A stretch of 64,000 nucleotides of DNA, taken from NCBI RefSeq assembly GCF_004342915.1, contig NZ_SLWL01000004.1, forward strand, positions 246,132-310,131, given 5' to 3'. Positions 21,133 through 28,279 of this stretch are shown piece by piece. The stretch is from Camelimonas lactis (GTDB lineage: Bacteria > Pseudomonadota > Alphaproteobacteria > Rhizobiales > Beijerinckiaceae). A model generated the notes under the pieces. It saw only the letters and a list, made by a program, of their open reading frames with translations, ran no database searches and was not told where the DNA came from. Both the position numbers and the translations under genes were made by a program. Every line of letters begins with the position of its first letter. The stretch's first letter is position 1.

Positions 21133-21158
21133 GAATTTATGTATTTTACATATAATTC
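21133..21158. promoter_or_regulatory. Candidate operator upstream of sbp (AT-rich palindrome)
   Basis: Perfect inverted repeat TATGTA-TTT-TACATA (21138-21152), extended outward by GAATT/AATTC with a one-base offset, in the AT-rich leader of the sbp-cysTWA operon. It starts 65 bases before the sbp ATG and also lies 168 bases before the divergent cysK. The position suits a regulator of sulfur assimilation; which protein binds is unknown. Confidence 0.5.
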
Positions 21159-21325
21159 TCGTTTAAATATCCAATCCCCACGCCGTCCGGCAGTTCGCCG
21201 TTGAACCGGGCGAGCGCGGCGCCTAAAGTCGCCAGCATCAGCATCGGAAATCCTCTCCGTCCGGGCCGGCACGCAAAAAACAGGCAAATCACGGGCCAGG
21301 CGGCGTCAACTTCAGGAAACGCGTT

Positions 21326-22357
21326 ATGAAGCGCTTTGACAGCGTGCTGGACGCCATCGGCGATACGCCTCTCATCCGGCTGCGTCGCGCATCGGAGCTC
21401 ACGGGCTGCGATATCTATGGCAAGGCAGAGTTCATGAATCCGGGGCAGTCCGTCAAGGACCGGGCGGCGCTTTATATCGTGCGTGACGCCGAGGCCAGGG
21501 GCCTGCTGAAGCCGGGCGGCGTCATTGTCGAAGGTACGGCGGGCAACACCGGCATCGGCCTCGCCATGGTCGGCAATGCCCTTGGATACCGCAGCGTCAT
21601 CGTGATTCCGGAAACCCAGGCGCAGGAAAAGAAAGACGCCCTCACCCTGCTTGGCGCCGAGCTGGTGCAGGTGCCCGCGGTTCCTTATTCAAATCCTGAC
21701 AATTACGTGAAACTGTCCGGCCGCCTGGCGGAGCAGCTGGCCGCCAGCGAGCCCAACGGCGCCATCTGGGCCAACCAGTTCGACAATGTCGCCAACCGCG
21801 TCGCCCATATTGAAGGCACCGGGCCTGAAATCTGGGAGCAGACCGGCGGCAAAATCGACGGCTTCACCTGCGCCGTCGGCAGCGGCGGCACGCTGGCGGG
21901 CATCGCCATCGCCCTGAAGGAGCGCAACCCCAACGTGCGCATCGCCCTGGCCGACCCCATGGGCGCGGCGCTGTATGAATATTACGTCCACGGCGAACTG
22001 AAGGCCTCCGGCTCCTCCATTACCGAGGGCATCGGCCAGGGCCGCATCACCGCCAATCTGGAAGGCGCGCCGATCGACACCGCCTACCAGATCCCGGACG
22101 AAGAGGCGCTGCCGATCATCTTCGACCTGCTGGAGCATGAGGGCCTGTGCCTTGGCGGCTCGTCGGGAATCAATATCGCCGGCGCCATCCGCCTGGCGAA
22201 GGAGCTTGGCCCGGGGCACACCATCGTGACCATCCTCGCCGACTACGGCACGCGCTACCAGTCCAAGCTGTTCAATCCGGCTTTCCTGCGCGAAAAAGGT
22301 CTGCCGACGCCGCCGTGGCTGGAGCGCCCGGCCGGGGCGACAGCGCCCCTGGCCTGA
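21326..22357 (+). CDS. cysK: Cysteine synthase A (O-acetylserine sulfhydrylase)
   Basis: A 343-aa PLP-dependent enzyme making cysteine from O-acetylserine and sulfide, the end of the pathway encoded to its left. The PLP lysine is Lys44 in NPGQSVKDRAAL. The substrate loop reads GTAGNTG (70-76), the form used by the longer alphaproteobacterial variant in place of TSGNTG. The phosphate-binding GSGGTLAG and the C-terminal GLCLGGSSGINIAGA are intact. It is divergent from sbp and shares its upstream region. An unusually long perfect hairpin follows downstream. Confidence 0.93.
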   Translation: MKRFDSVLDAIGDTPLIRLRRASELTGCDIYGKAEFMNPGQSVKDRAALYIVRDAEARGLLKPGGVIVEGTAGNTGIGLAMVGNALGYRSVIVIPETQAQEKKDALTLLGAELVQVPAVPYSNPDNYVKLSGRLAEQLAASEPNGAIWANQFDNVANRVAHIEGTGPEIWEQTGGKIDGFTCAVGSGGTLAGIAIALKERNPNVRIALADPMGAALYEYYVHGELKASGSSITEGIGQGRITANLEGAPIDTAYQIPDEEALPIIFDLLEHEGLCLGGSSGINIAGAIRLAKELGPGHTIVTILADYGTRYQSKLFNPAFLREKGLPTPPWLERPAGATAPLA

Positions 22358-22580
22358 CCCGCCTCCACCGTTCACCGCGCCGGGCGCGCCAGGGCAGCTG
22401 GCATTGCCCAAACCTGTCCTGGCATGCCTTTCTGGCATATCTTTCCTGGCGCGCCTGTCCGCATGGCTGGCCTGGCATGGCCGTCCTGGCACAGTCTGCC
22501 GCGCCGTGGTTGAGGCGGTTCCGTCGCGTTTACGCCCTGGCGCCACGGGCGCTCAACCGCCGCCTGGAGCGCGGCGCGGC
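22358..22580. repeat. Intergenic run of imperfect CTGGCA repeats
   Basis: Between cysK and the hairpin, the sequence around 22396-22495 repeats CTGGCATGCC / CTGGCATATC / CTGGCGCGCC / CTGGCATGGC / CTGGCACAG at spacings of roughly 12-16 bases. No gene is supported here. The pattern resembles other short degenerate tandem repeats between genes in this window. Confidence 0.45.
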
Positions 22581-22624
22581 GCTGGAGCAATTATCGATCA
22601 ATGTGGATCGATAATTGCTCCAGC
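22581..22624. terminator. Perfect 19-bp inverted repeat downstream of cysK
   Basis: Arms GCTGGAGCAATTATCGATC (22581-22599) and its exact complement (22606-22624) with a six-base loop, followed on the plus strand by a T-rich tail (TTTCTTTGTTTT). It could be the transcription terminator of cysK, although the stem is AT-rich in its upper half and much longer than normal. Alternatives are a regulator-binding palindrome or a tiny mobile-element remnant. Confidence 0.6.
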
Positions 22625-22692
22625 TTTCTTTGTTTTGAGCGAATTCTGACCGACCGGCCGATCCCCGCTGACCGGAAAACGCTGTAAAAACC

Positions 22693-22717
22693 GGAACATT
22701 CACGCCAAGCGAACGTT
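22693..22717 (+). promoter_or_regulatory. EcfG-type promoter of the DUF883 gene
   Basis: GGAAC (22693-22697), 16 bases, CGTT (22714-22717), an exact match to the alphaproteobacterial general-stress sigma factor consensus. It lies 75 bases ahead of the DUF883 start codon. The sigma factor itself is encoded 2.2 kb away. Confidence 0.85.
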
Positions 22718-22792
22718 TTTTCCTGAAGCCGTCCGATCGCGGCTGGCGCCGCGCCCCAGTCAGGGCGCGGCGAACCGACAGAGGAGAACGTC

Positions 22793-23152
22793 ATGAGTTC
22801 CTGGCTGGGAAGCAGCAAGAAAAAAGACGTGGCTGACGAACTGGAGGCCATCCGCGGCGAGATCGCCTCCATCGCTCACCGGGTTTCCGGCATCGCCGGC
22901 CTGACGGGCGACAGGCTGCGCAGCAACGTCGCCCAGTTGCGCGCCAGCCTGCCGGATGGTGATTCGGTTGCCAGGGCGACGGACACGGCGATGGATCAGG
23001 GACGTTACTGGCTTGACCAGGCCAGCGGCGGCGTACGGGAAGCCCGCGCGGTGGTGCAGCAAAACCCCACGACATCCATCGCCATCGCGGCGGGCATCGG
23101 CTTTCTCGTCGGCCTGATGGTCGGCGCCAGCCGGGGCGAAGAAGAGGGCTAA
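22793..23152 (+). CDS. DUF883 (ElaB/YqjD-like) membrane-anchored stress protein
   Basis: A 119-aa protein with a coiled-coil N-terminal half (residues 10-90) and one C-terminal hydrophobic anchor (TTSIAIAAGIGFLVGLMVGAS, about 93-113), the layout of DUF883/ElaB proteins. In E. coli such proteins bind ribosomes at the membrane in stationary phase. The ATG at 22793 has GAGGAGAACGTC immediately upstream. A perfect EcfG promoter precedes it, so induction by general stress is likely. Not in an operon. Confidence 0.92.
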   Translation: MSSWLGSSKKKDVADELEAIRGEIASIAHRVSGIAGLTGDRLRSNVAQLRASLPDGDSVARATDTAMDQGRYWLDQASGGVREARAVVQQNPTTSIAIAAGIGFLVGLMVGASRGEEEG

Positions 23153-23312
23153 TGCGTTCGCCGGCGACGCGCATCTGACGCCAGCAGCGCGCGCCGGCCC
23201 GTCAGGCGATGGGGGGCGCATCACAGGGTTTTGGCGCGTTTTGTCTGGCGCATTTTTCCTGGGGCAGCCGCGGCGGCGGGTAGCTGGCGCAAGACTGGGA
23301 ACGGCGAAACGG

Positions 23313-23335
23313 AAAACCCGGGGTTTCCCCCGGGT
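23313..23335 (-). terminator. Rho-independent terminator of phyR
   Basis: On the minus strand a stem ACCCGGGG / CCCCGGGT with a four-base loop is followed by TTTTCCGTTT, about 35 bases after the phyR stop. Confidence 0.85.
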
Positions 23336-23368
23336 CGCGCAGATCAGGTAGAAGTGGGCGCGGGCCCC

Positions 23369-24166
23369 TCAGGCGGCGGGTCGCTGCCCGGCGCGCCGGT
23401 CGAAGAACAGCGCCTGCGAAATCGCCGCCCTCACCGTGTCGATATGGAACGGCTTGGTGATCAGGAAGGCGGGCTCGGGGCGTTCGCCGGTCAGCAGCCG
23501 CTCGGGATAAGCGGTGATGAACACCACCGGCACCGCCATGCTGGCGATCATCTCATTGACCGCGTCGAGCCCGGAGCTGCCGTCGGCCAGCTGGATATCC
23601 GCCAGCACCAGGCCGGGACGGCGCCTGAGCGCCTGCTCCACCGCCTCCTTGTGGGTGCGCGCCACGCCGACAACCCGATGGCCCATGTCCTCGACCAGAC
23701 CTTCCAGGTCCATGGCGATGATCGGCTCGTCCTCGATCACCAGGACATCCGTGGCGACCTGCGCCGCGATCTCCCGGCCCGCATCGGCCACCAGTTCCGC
23801 CGCCTCGTCGACCGTCACGTCCAGAATGTCGGCGACGTCCTCAAGGGCGAAGCCCTCCACGGTGCGCAGCAGGAACGCCTGGCGCGGGCGCGGCGTCAGC
23901 GCCGTCACCCGCTGCTCGGCCACGGAGGCTTCGGCAAGTTCCCCGCCCGTCTCAAGACCGGGGCCGATCGACGACCAGATTTTGAGAAACACGTGATACA
24001 GCGCCGGACGAAGCCGGGACCCGGCCGGCAGCACGGACGGGTCCGCGACAATCGCTTCAAGAGCGGCCACGACGTAAGCGTCCCCCGCCGTCTGGGATCC
24101 GGTCAGGGCGCGCGCAAATCGTCTGAGGTATGGAAGGTGGGGCGCAATCTCTTGCGAAAGTGACAT
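23369..24166 (-). CDS. phyR: General stress response regulator PhyR
   Basis: A 265-aa anti-anti-sigma regulator, the central switch of the alphaproteobacterial general stress response. The N-terminal sigma-like domain (1-135) mimics EcfG and captures NepR. The C-terminal receiver domain (138-260) has the acidic pocket EDE (145-147), phosphoacceptor Asp190 (LVLADIQL), FITAYPERLL and Lys238. When phosphorylated it binds NepR and frees EcfG. The ATG at 24166 starts MSLSQEIAPHLPYLRRFARAL, the usual N-terminus. It is divergent from nepR-ecfG, with a near-consensus EcfG promoter in front and a terminator behind. Confidence 0.97.
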   Translation of the reverse strand: MSLSQEIAPHLPYLRRFARALTGSQTAGDAYVVAALEAIVADPSVLPAGSRLRPALYHVFLKIWSSIGPGLETGGELAEASVAEQRVTALTPRPRQAFLLRTVEGFALEDVADILDVTVDEAAELVADAGREIAAQVATDVLVIEDEPIIAMDLEGLVEDMGHRVVGVARTHKEAVEQALRRRPGLVLADIQLADGSSGLDAVNEMIASMAVPVVFITAYPERLLTGERPEPAFLITKPFHIDTVRAAISQALFFDRRAGQRPAA

Positions 24167-24238
24167 GGAGGGCTCCACGGAGTGGGGGGGCCGCCGGCCA
24201 GCGCTATAACGGTCAACGACGATGTTTGATAAAACGGT

Positions 24239-24263
24239 AACCACCAGGGCGGACAATAGTTCC
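24239..24263 (-). promoter_or_regulatory. EcfG-type promoter of phyR
   Basis: On the minus strand GGAAC (24263-24259), 16 bases, GGTT (24242-24239): one mismatch to CGTT. It lies about 73 bases before the phyR start and is almost back-to-back with the nepR-ecfG promoter, so both halves of the switch appear autoregulated. Confidence 0.7.
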
Positions 24264-24274
24264 ACATTTTTTGC

Positions 24275-24299
24275 GGAACCAGAACATCTTCCACGCGTT
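24275..24299 (+). promoter_or_regulatory. EcfG-type promoter of nepR-ecfG
   Basis: GGAAC (24275-24279), 16 bases, CGTT (24296-24299), an exact consensus match. The nepR start codon is 441 bases further on, giving an unusually long leader; a small open frame with a strong ribosome site lies within it. Confidence 0.85.
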
Positions 24300-24368
24300 C
24301 AGAATCTGACTGCTCCCGATTTGCATGGAACCCGACGGCAAATCCAACCAGCGGAGGGGAATATCGCC

Positions 24369-24461
24369 ATGGACCCGCAAGGGGTTAAGACATCGCAGGG
24401 GTCGACGCCGACTGGCGCGGTCTGGGCGCGACGGCCTGGCTTTCCCTCATGGAAAAGCTGA
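24369..24461 (+). CDS. Possible 30-aa small ORF in the nepR leader
   Basis: A 30-codon frame starting MDPQGVKTSQ with a very good ribosome site (GGAGGGGA at 24353-24360, eight bases before the ATG). It is placed just after the EcfG promoter and 280 bases before nepR. No homology is recognised. It could be a small stress protein, a leader peptide, or chance. The rest of the 24167-24740 gap contains only the two promoters. Confidence 0.25.
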   Translation: MDPQGVKTSQGSTPTGAVWARRPGFPSWKS

Positions 24462-24740
24462 ATCCGTGGGACCAGCAGCAACGCCCGCGCGGCGAACGCC
24501 ACCCCGGGCGCAAGCGGCGCCTCAAGCATTGGACCTGTACATATTTATTTTTCACCTCAGGAAATTGGCCGTTTGGCGGTATTGTCGGCGCCAGGGACCG
24601 GGGAGAACATCACCATGTTCATTATCCCGTTCCGGATATTGATAATCTGAAGGCTGTCATCAATCATCACCCCCGCGTCCCCGCCCGTGATCTCGCCCCA
24701 ATTCCCCGACGTTACGTTTCGTTTGAAGAAAGCCGCCAAT

Positions 24741-24974
24741 ATGGACCGACACAAGCCAGCGACTGTCGTAGACGCGCGCCAGGAAGCCAGGCAAACCGAC
24801 GGCGCCCAGTCGCCGGCGGGCGACGACGTGGTGCAACAGGCCATCGGATCGCAATTGCGGGCCGTCTATGACGAAGTGGTGCGCCTGCCCGTGCCTGACC
24901 GGTTTCTTTCCCTGCTCTCAAGCCTCGATGGCCGCCCGACCCTCCCGGCTTCCGGCAAGGAACAGGAATCGTGA
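24741..24974 (+). CDS. nepR: Anti-sigma factor NepR
   Basis: A 77-aa protein that sequesters EcfG in unstressed cells and is itself captured by phosphorylated PhyR. The conserved two-helix core IGSQLRAVYDEVVRLPVPD plus RFLSLLSSL (about 36-63) is flanked by the disordered ends usual for NepR. The start is placed at the ATG at 24741; an in-frame ATG at 24687 would add 18 residues without family similarity. Its stop overlaps the GTG start of ecfG by four bases, so sigma and anti-sigma are translated together. Confidence 0.93.
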   Translation: MDRHKPATVVDARQEARQTDGAQSPAGDDVVQQAIGSQLRAVYDEVVRLPVPDRFLSLLSSLDGRPTLPASGKEQES

Positions 24975-25534
24975 CAGACCCGGATCGATTCAAGGATGCG
25001 CTGCTGGCCGAGCTGCAGAGCCTGCGCGCGTTCGCCATCTCCATCACCGGCAATGTGGAGCGCGCCGACGATCTGGTTCAGGACACCGTGGTCAAGGCAT
25101 GGACCAACATGAACGGCTATACGGAAGGCACCAACATCCGGGCCTGGCTGTTCACCATTTTGCGCAACACCTTCTATTCCGATTTCCGCAAGCGCTCGCG
25201 CGAGGTGGAGGATGACGGCGCCCACGCCAGCCGGCTCGCCGTTCATGCGCCGCAGCACGGCCACATGGATCTGGAGGACTTCCGCCGCGCCCTCGCCCAG
25301 TTGCCCGATGACCAGCGCGAGGCGCTGATTCTGGTGGGCGCCTCCGGGTTTTCCTATGAGGAAGCTGCGGAAATCTGCGGCTGCGCCCTCGGAACCATCA
25401 AGAGCCGGATCAATCGCGCGCGGGCGCGCCTTGGCGAGATGCTCTCGGTGACGTCCGGCGCGGATTTCGGGCCGGACGCGGACTCATACGCCGCACTGGC
25501 TGGAGCGGACGGGGGCGGCGCAAAAACCGACTGA
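24971..25534 (+). CDS. ecfG: General stress ECF sigma factor EcfG
   Basis: A 187-aa extracytoplasmic-function sigma factor of the ECF15 group. Region 2 (about 10-78) has LRAFAISITGNVERADDLVQDT and IRAWLFTILRNTFYSDFRKR. Region 4 (about 110-165) has LPDDQREALILVGASGFSYEEAAEICGCALGTIKSRINRARARL for -35 recognition. It recognises GGAAC-N16/17-CGTT promoters, several of which occur in this island. Start codon GTG at 24971 in a GTGA overlap with nepR. The C-terminal tail (about 168-187) is Gly/Ala-rich. Confidence 0.96.
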   Translation: MTDPDRFKDALLAELQSLRAFAISITGNVERADDLVQDTVVKAWTNMNGYTEGTNIRAWLFTILRNTFYSDFRKRSREVEDDGAHASRLAVHAPQHGHMDLEDFRRALAQLPDDQREALILVGASGFSYEEAAEICGCALGTIKSRINRARARLGEMLSVTSGADFGPDADSYAALAGADGGGAKTD

Positions 25535-25870
25535 CCGGCCCCGCGCCTCACCGCCAGGGCGACGGCGGCACGCATTGGGGACGGCGCGCGTTTCAGGACG
25601 GGGAGCCGAAGCTGCCCCGCCTGTTCCGGGCTGACGTCTTTTTTAACGAAGATGCGTCCACGTTTGCTGAAGACCGTGAGCGCGCCGGGGCGGCGCGGAG
25701 CCTGTGGGTCAAAATGCTTCAGCCTGGAAACGCGGCCGCGTCCCCGCGCACCTTGAGGACGTTTTCCCGGAAGGAATGCAATCATGGACATGTCGTGTCC
25801 TTCACCCTGACGGATTCTCCTCCCGCGAAGCAACGTTCACTTCGCCCGGGAATGGCGTAACGGAGACAGG
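25535..25870. other. Intergenic region between ecfG and the sensor gene
   Basis: 336 bases without a convincing gene. A short plus-strand frame at 25704-25907 overlaps the next gene and has no domain. No GGAAC-type promoter was found, so the sensor gene may have a housekeeping promoter here or be read through from ecfG. No clear terminator after ecfG. Confidence 0.5.
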
Positions 25871-27604
25871 ATGCTGCGGGCGGCCAGCATACGATCGCGG
25901 TTGCTGACCCTGTTCGGGTTGGCGGTGCTGCCTGCCGTGGTCCTGGCCGCCGGTCTGACGTGGCATCTCTATCGCAGCGTCAGCGCGACCGTGGACGCAT
26001 CCCAGCGCCAGGCTGCCCTCAATATCGCCAGCCTCGTTCGCGGCGCCCTCAATAGCGCCGACATCGTCGCGACCACCCTGCTGGCCTCCGCCACGCATGC
26101 GGGGGACGAGAAATTCTGCGCGTCCCTCCCCCATTATCGCAAGGTCAACCGGGAAGTTGTCGCCTACGGCTTCTTTCGCGACGGCCGGCTGGTCTGCTAC
26201 GCCGGGGACCAGGCGGCGCTTGACGGCTTTGACCTGGCGGCGGTCGCTCCCGCCGCTCCCGCAGCCCCCCCATCCAGCCTGCGGGCGAACACCCGCCGGG
26301 AAACCATTCTCGCCAGCAGGACCCCGCCATTCCACCTTGGGGTGGCCTCGACGCTGGACGGGCCCGAAACCCTGCTCTCCGTCGTCTCCCAGGCATTCAT
26401 GCGCGAATTGCTGGAGCGTACGCCGCAGGGGCGCGCCAGCCCCTTCGCGGTGATCGACGACAGGTTCCACATCATCGCCCACAGCGGCGAACAGGAGGAC
26501 AACGGGTGGCTTCCCGCGAAGGAGAAGCTGTTCCTGGCCTCCCGTCATGAACTGGTGACGGGCAACGGGCGAAACGGAGACACCTACACCTACATCTCCA
26601 TCCCCATCGAGCCTGGCGTGGCGCGCATCTTTTCGGCTAAGGAGAAGCCGGATTTCGGCCAGGCGGAGCAGCAACTCGTTGTCGGCCTCGCCGTGCCGCT
26701 GCTGATTTTCGCCATCGTCATGGCCGTGGCGTGGCTGGCCATCGACCGGCTGTTCCTGCAATGGATGCGACGCCTTGGCAGGACAGCGCAGCGGCTGTCA
26801 TACGGCGACTTCAACGTGCGCGCCAGACTGCCCGACAGCGCGCCGCTGGAGCTCCAGCAATACGCGACGGCGTTTGACCAGATGGCCGAGGTGCTTGGGG
26901 CCAGAACGCGGGAACTGGCGACCGTGGCCAACCAGCGCAGCGCGCTGCTCCGGGAGCTTCACCATCGCGTCAAAAACAATTTCCAGGTCATCGCCAGCTT
27001 TCTGAACCTGACCAAGCGGCAGAAAAGCGGGGAAACCCATGAAGCCCTGGCCCTGGCCGAATGCCGGGTGCACGCCATGGCGTCCGCCTACAAGCTGGCC
27101 CTCGCCCATGGCGACATCAGGCTGGCGCCGCTGACGCCGCTGGTGCACGAGGTGCTGATGTATGTGCAGCAGGCGGCCGGGGCGCCCGCGGGGGTCGTGG
27201 CCGATTTCACGCCCGACGCGCAACATACCGAACAATATCTGGAACTGGACCGGGCTATCCCGCTGGCGCTGCTGCTCGTGGAGGCAATCTGGCCATTGCT
27301 GGCGGGCGGCAAGCCCGGCGTCAGCCAGGCGCAGCTTACCTTCACGCCCGAAGGCCGGGACGTGCGGCTGGTGATTTTCGCCCTGCGGGACAGCGGCGTC
27401 ACGCCCTCCCGGCAGGGACTTCTGATGTCCCGCCGCCTGCAACAGGCTTTCATCAACCAGATCAACGCCCGCGAACTCGACGCCGCCGAACGTGACAGCG
27501 GCCCGGCCGCGGCCTCAGGCCACGCCGGCCCCAGCCCGCGCGTGGCGCTGGCGATCAGCGTGCCGGTGCATGTGGAAGATCATCCGCCGCCAGATCAGGC
27601 ATAG
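25871..27604 (+). CDS. HisKA_2-type sensor protein with eroded ATP-binding domain (PhyK/PhyP-like)
   Basis: A 577-aa inner-membrane sensor. TM1 (about 10-30) is followed by a periplasmic domain (about 31-275), TM2 (about 278-300), a HAMP-like linker (RLSYGDFNVRARLPDSAPLE) and a HisKA_2 dimerisation helix with H-box LLRELHHRVKNNFQVIASFL (phosphoacceptor His364/365). The C-terminal third should be an HATPase domain but is weak: at the N-box it reads LALLLVEAIWPLL, lacking the Asn, and the last segment has RDSGVTPSRQGLLMSRRL in place of DDGxGLP...GLGxxLV. It follows the phyR-nepR-ecfG cassette, where HWE/HisKA_2 kinases or PhyP-type phosphatases of PhyR occur. It may be a phosphatase or a phosphorelay partner rather than an active kinase. 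Starts at ATG 25871 after GGAGACAGG. Confidence 0.85.
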   Translation: MLRAASIRSRLLTLFGLAVLPAVVLAAGLTWHLYRSVSATVDASQRQAALNIASLVRGALNSADIVATTLLASATHAGDEKFCASLPHYRKVNREVVAYGFFRDGRLVCYAGDQAALDGFDLAAVAPAAPAAPPSSLRANTRRETILASRTPPFHLGVASTLDGPETLLSVVSQAFMRELLERTPQGRASPFAVIDDRFHIIAHSGEQEDNGWLPAKEKLFLASRHELVTGNGRNGDTYTYISIPIEPGVARIFSAKEKPDFGQAEQQLVVGLAVPLLIFAIVMAVAWLAIDRLFLQWMRRLGRTAQRLSYGDFNVRARLPDSAPLELQQYATAFDQMAEVLGARTRELATVANQRSALLRELHHRVKNNFQVIASFLNLTKRQKSGETHEALALAECRVHAMASAYKLALAHGDIRLAPLTPLVHEVLMYVQQAAGAPAGVVADFTPDAQHTEQYLELDRAIPLALLLVEAIWPLLAGGKPGVSQAQLTFTPEGRDVRLVIFALRDSGVTPSRQGLLMSRRLQQAFINQINARELDAAERDSGPAAASGHAGPSPRVALAISVPVHVEDHPPPDQA

Positions 27605-27939
27605 CGCAAGGCCTGAATGCAACGGACCACGCCGCCCGCCACCGTGACGGCCTGGCGCGCAGGGGTCCGAATCGGGCGCAAGTTATTATTGTCAAAACTA
27701 TTTTTTCGGGAACGACGTTTCTTGCACCGGGCTGAGGGGCCCGATTCCGCTTTTGCCGGCAAGTTCCTGGCTTCAGCTTCAGTTTGCCGTCTGGTCGCCG
27801 GGGCGGTGGCCAGCAGGGCCGGCGCGGTGTGATCAGTCCCCGGTACGGGTTTGCTGCCGGTCGCCGGTCATGCCTGCGCCCCGGACCGGCGCAGGCGGGG
27901 CGGAGGCCTGGCCCCCGGAGGGGCGGCCCCCGCCATGCT
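27605..27939. other. Intergenic region with GC-rich inverted repeat
   Basis: 335 bases without a gene. It contains a perfect inverted repeat GCCTGCGCC-N7-GGCGCAGGC (27872-27896) preceded by GGTCAT, resembling a diverged copy of the REP-like element seen elsewhere in the window. It may also serve as a terminator for the convergent sensor and DUF1328 genes, though no T-run follows. Confidence 0.45.
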
Positions 27940-28116
27940 TCAGATGCCGGGATTGCGGCCACGCACAATGCCAGCCACGGCGGAAATGGCGAAGAGCACC
28001 AGCGCCACAAGGAAAATCAGCTTGGCGATCCCAACAGCCGTACCGGCAATGCCGCCGAATCCGAGAACAGCAGCGATAAGAGCGATGATCAGAAAAGTAA
28101 TGGCCCAGCCAAACAT
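27940..28116 (-). CDS. DUF1328 small membrane protein (YtjA-like)
   Basis: A 58-aa, two-helix membrane protein: [20 protein letters not shown], then [15 protein letters not shown], then a second hydrophobic segment ending [10 protein letters not shown]. This is the full DUF1328 pattern (E. coli YtjA). Such proteins are common members of general-stress regulons in Alphaproteobacteria, and a perfect EcfG promoter lies 60 bases upstream. The role is unknown. Single-gene unit. Confidence 0.93.
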   Translation of the reverse strand: MFGWAITFLIIALIAAVLGFGGIAGTAVGIAKLIFLVALVLFAISAVAGIVRGRNPGI

Positions 28117-28175
28117 GAACCTGTCCTCATACTGGCGTCACGCAATGCCGCGCGACTGGCGTTCTGTCTCAAAAT

Positions 28176-28200
28176 AACGCCCCATCTGCTTCAAGGTTCC
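28176..28200 (-). promoter_or_regulatory. EcfG-type promoter of the DUF1328 gene
   Basis: On the minus strand GGAAC (28200-28196), 16 bases, CGTT (28179-28176): exact consensus, 60 bases before the DUF1328 start codon. Confidence 0.85.
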
Positions 28201-28279
28201 AGCGGCATCGGCAAAGCAAAACCGGCGCGGTGACGCGCCGGCCTTGTCAGGATGACCGGATATTGCTGCGGCAGAGCGC

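Noticed and set aside
27709..27713. GGAAC as a possible EcfG promoter in the 27605-27939 gap
   Set aside because: No CGTT at 16-17 bases downstream and no gene on that strand close by.
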